A DNA stretch of 64,000 nucleotides from Eubacteriaceae bacterium (lineage in GTDB: Bacteria; Bacillota; Clostridia; Lachnospirales; Lachnospiraceae). Under the pieces are notes generated by a model. That model worked only from the letters and a program-made list of their open reading frames with translations, ran no database searches and was not told where the DNA came from. The stretch lies in contig CABJBF010000001.1 of the NCBI GenBank assembly GCA_902363805.1, positions 248,001 through 312,000 on the forward strand. The letters are read 5' to 3'. Shown here piece after piece: positions 62,926-64,000 of the stretch (positions within the stretch are counted from its first letter, which is position 1; each line of letters begins with the position of its first letter). The position numbers and the translations under genes are program-made.

Positions 62926-64000
62926 ATGAATTTTGCTCATTTACATGTGCATACAGAGTTTAGTTTGTTAGACGGCTCGAGTAAAATTAAAGAAATTACG
63001 GCAAGGGCAAAGGAACTTGGAATGAATAGCCTTGCGATTACTGACCATGGTGTTATGTATGGGGCGATAGACTTTTATCGGGCTGCAAATGCCAATGGAA
63101 TTAAGCCGATTATCGGATGTGAGGTTTATGTTGCACCGGGTTCAAGATTTACTAAAGAAGCAGGGGAGAGCGAAGACCGTTACTATCATTTGGTTTTGCT
63201 TGCCGAAAATAATAAAGGATATAGCAATTTGTCAAAAATCGTATCAAAAGGATTTGTTGACGGATTTTATTATAAACCACGAGTAGATTACGAGGTGTTA
63301 CAGGAATTTCACGAAGGTATAATATGCCTAAGTGCATGTCTTGCAGGTGAGGTGCAGAGATATCTGGCAAGAGGAATGTACGAAGAAGGAAAAAAAGCAG
63401 CGCTTAAATATCAGGATATTTTTGGAAAAGGCAATTATTTTCTTGAAATGCAGGACCATGGAATTCCTGAACAGCGTATGGTTAATCAGCAGCTTATGCG
63501 TATGAGTCAGGAGACAGGTATTGAGTTAGTGTGCACAAATGACGTGCATTATACTTATGATACCGATGTAGAAGCGCATGATATTTTGTTGTGTATTCAG
63601 ACAGGGAAAAAACAGTCAGATGAAAACCGTATGAGATACGAAGGGGGACAATACTATTTAAAAAGTCCTGAAGAGATGGCTGAGTTATTTAAATTTGCGC
63701 CTGAAGCATTAGAAAATACGCAGAAGATTGCAGACAGATGTAATGTTACATTTGAATTTGGTGTTACAAAACTTCCTAATTATGAAGTGCCTGAAGGTTA
63801 CACTCCGGCAACATATTTGAGAGAATTGTGCAATAATGGATTGCAGAAGAGATATGTCGATACAAAGCTTGATTATGATTGCCCGATGTCTTTAGGACAA
63901 TTGAAAGAACGCTTAGATTACGAACTTAGCACAATTGAGACCATGGGATACGTGGAATACTTCCTTATCGTATGGGATTTTATAAATTATGCAAAGACAA
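62926..64000 (+). CDS. dnaE: DNA polymerase III alpha subunit (3' end outside window)
   Basis: The replicative polymerase alpha subunit. The first ~358 codons are visible and open to the right edge. The PHP domain is complete at the start ('FAHLHVHTEFSLLDGSSKIKE', 'LAITDHGVMYGAIDFYRAA', 'IIGCEVYVAP'), followed by 'LVLLAENNKGYSNLSKIVSKG' and 'VCTNDVHYTYDTDVEAHDILLCIQTGK'. The stretch 'TMGYVEYFLIVWDFINYAK' at the edge is the entry to the catalytic palm region. AGGAGATTAACAT sets the ATG. It follows element copy C directly. Polymerase catalytic residues lie outside the window. Confidence 0.95.
   Translation, partial: MNFAHLHVHTEFSLLDGSSKIKEITARAKELGMNSLAITDHGVMYGAIDFYRAANANGIKPIIGCEVYVAPGSRFTKEAGESEDRYYHLVLLAENNKGYSNLSKIVSKGFVDGFYYKPRVDYEVLQEFHEGIICLSACLAGEVQRYLARGMYEEGKKAALKYQDIFGKGNYFLEMQDHGIPEQRMVNQQLMRMSQETGIELVCTNDVHYTYDTDVEAHDILLCIQTGKKQSDENRMRYEGGQYYLKSPEEMAELFKFAPEALENTQKIADRCNVTFEFGVTKLPNYEVPEGYTPATYLRELCNNGLQKRYVDTKLDYDCPMSLGQLKERLDYELSTIETMGYVEYFLIVWDFINYAKT

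Overview
The window is a low-GC Firmicute chromosome segment, most likely from a gut or rumen Lachnospiraceae (inference). The reasons are strong A/T bias with AAA/GAA/ATA-rich codons, AGGAGG-type ribosome binding sites, Thr-rich 'ETTTKAPETT' linkers in exported proteins, class III fructose-bisphosphatase, a DUF975 protein, and a uvrC-hprK-glk-murB-rapZ-whiA-HPr order with dnaE nearby. No rRNA, tRNA, CRISPR array or transposase gene was seen.

Layout: 2-1552 is the 3' end of an exported multidomain protein. 1861-6740 holds an HD/RelA-SpoT-like hydrolase, rsmH, a probably dead ADP-ribosylglycohydrolase homologue, another HD protein and a patatin-like protein. 7335-21329 is a 14 kb block of three giant secreted proteins: two GH81 endo-beta-1,3-glucanases flanking a beta-helix protein, all with F5/8-type carbohydrate-binding modules. 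21780-31308 carries fabH, azlCD, a GH25 lysozyme, metA, an EF-hand-like micro-protein, a CarD-type regulator, DUF975, a zinc-ribbon membrane protein and pepD. 31414-42012 holds fbp, the nadABC-niaR cluster, a vanZ remnant, pyrG and ftsH. 42522-50371 is the uvrC-hprK-glk-murB-rapZ-whiA-HPr cell-wall and carbon-control run. 50489-54385 is a compact redox module (two-component system, CXXC micro-protein, polyferredoxin, TlpA-like lipoprotein) whose base composition differs from its neighbours. 54561-58988 has a leucine-rich-repeat lipoprotein and the ppx-ppk pair. 59464-62064 is a secreted GH64-type beta-1,3-glucanase. 62275-64000 has pgsA and the start of dnaE.

How the genes fit together: the GH81, GH81, GH64 and beta-helix proteins suggest specialised extracellular attack on beta-1,3-glucan (callose, laminarin, curdlan or fungal wall). 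The HprK/HPr-like pair, RapZ and glucokinase are carbon-catabolite and cell-wall control functions. In this copy the HPr-like protein has Glu instead of His15, and RapZ has Ile in place of the Walker A Ser/Thr.

Most novel signal: a dispersed intergenic element present three times (about 5115, 22758 and 62822). It combines a ribosome binding site, a start codon held in a hairpin, the micro-ORF MNEVHFL (with only synonymous differences), and an outer stem with a compensatory base-pair change and an identical 29-nt enclosed length. One copy sits in an exact 90-bp tandem duplication. A separate 176-bp palindrome at 21559-21734 shares an end sequence with it.
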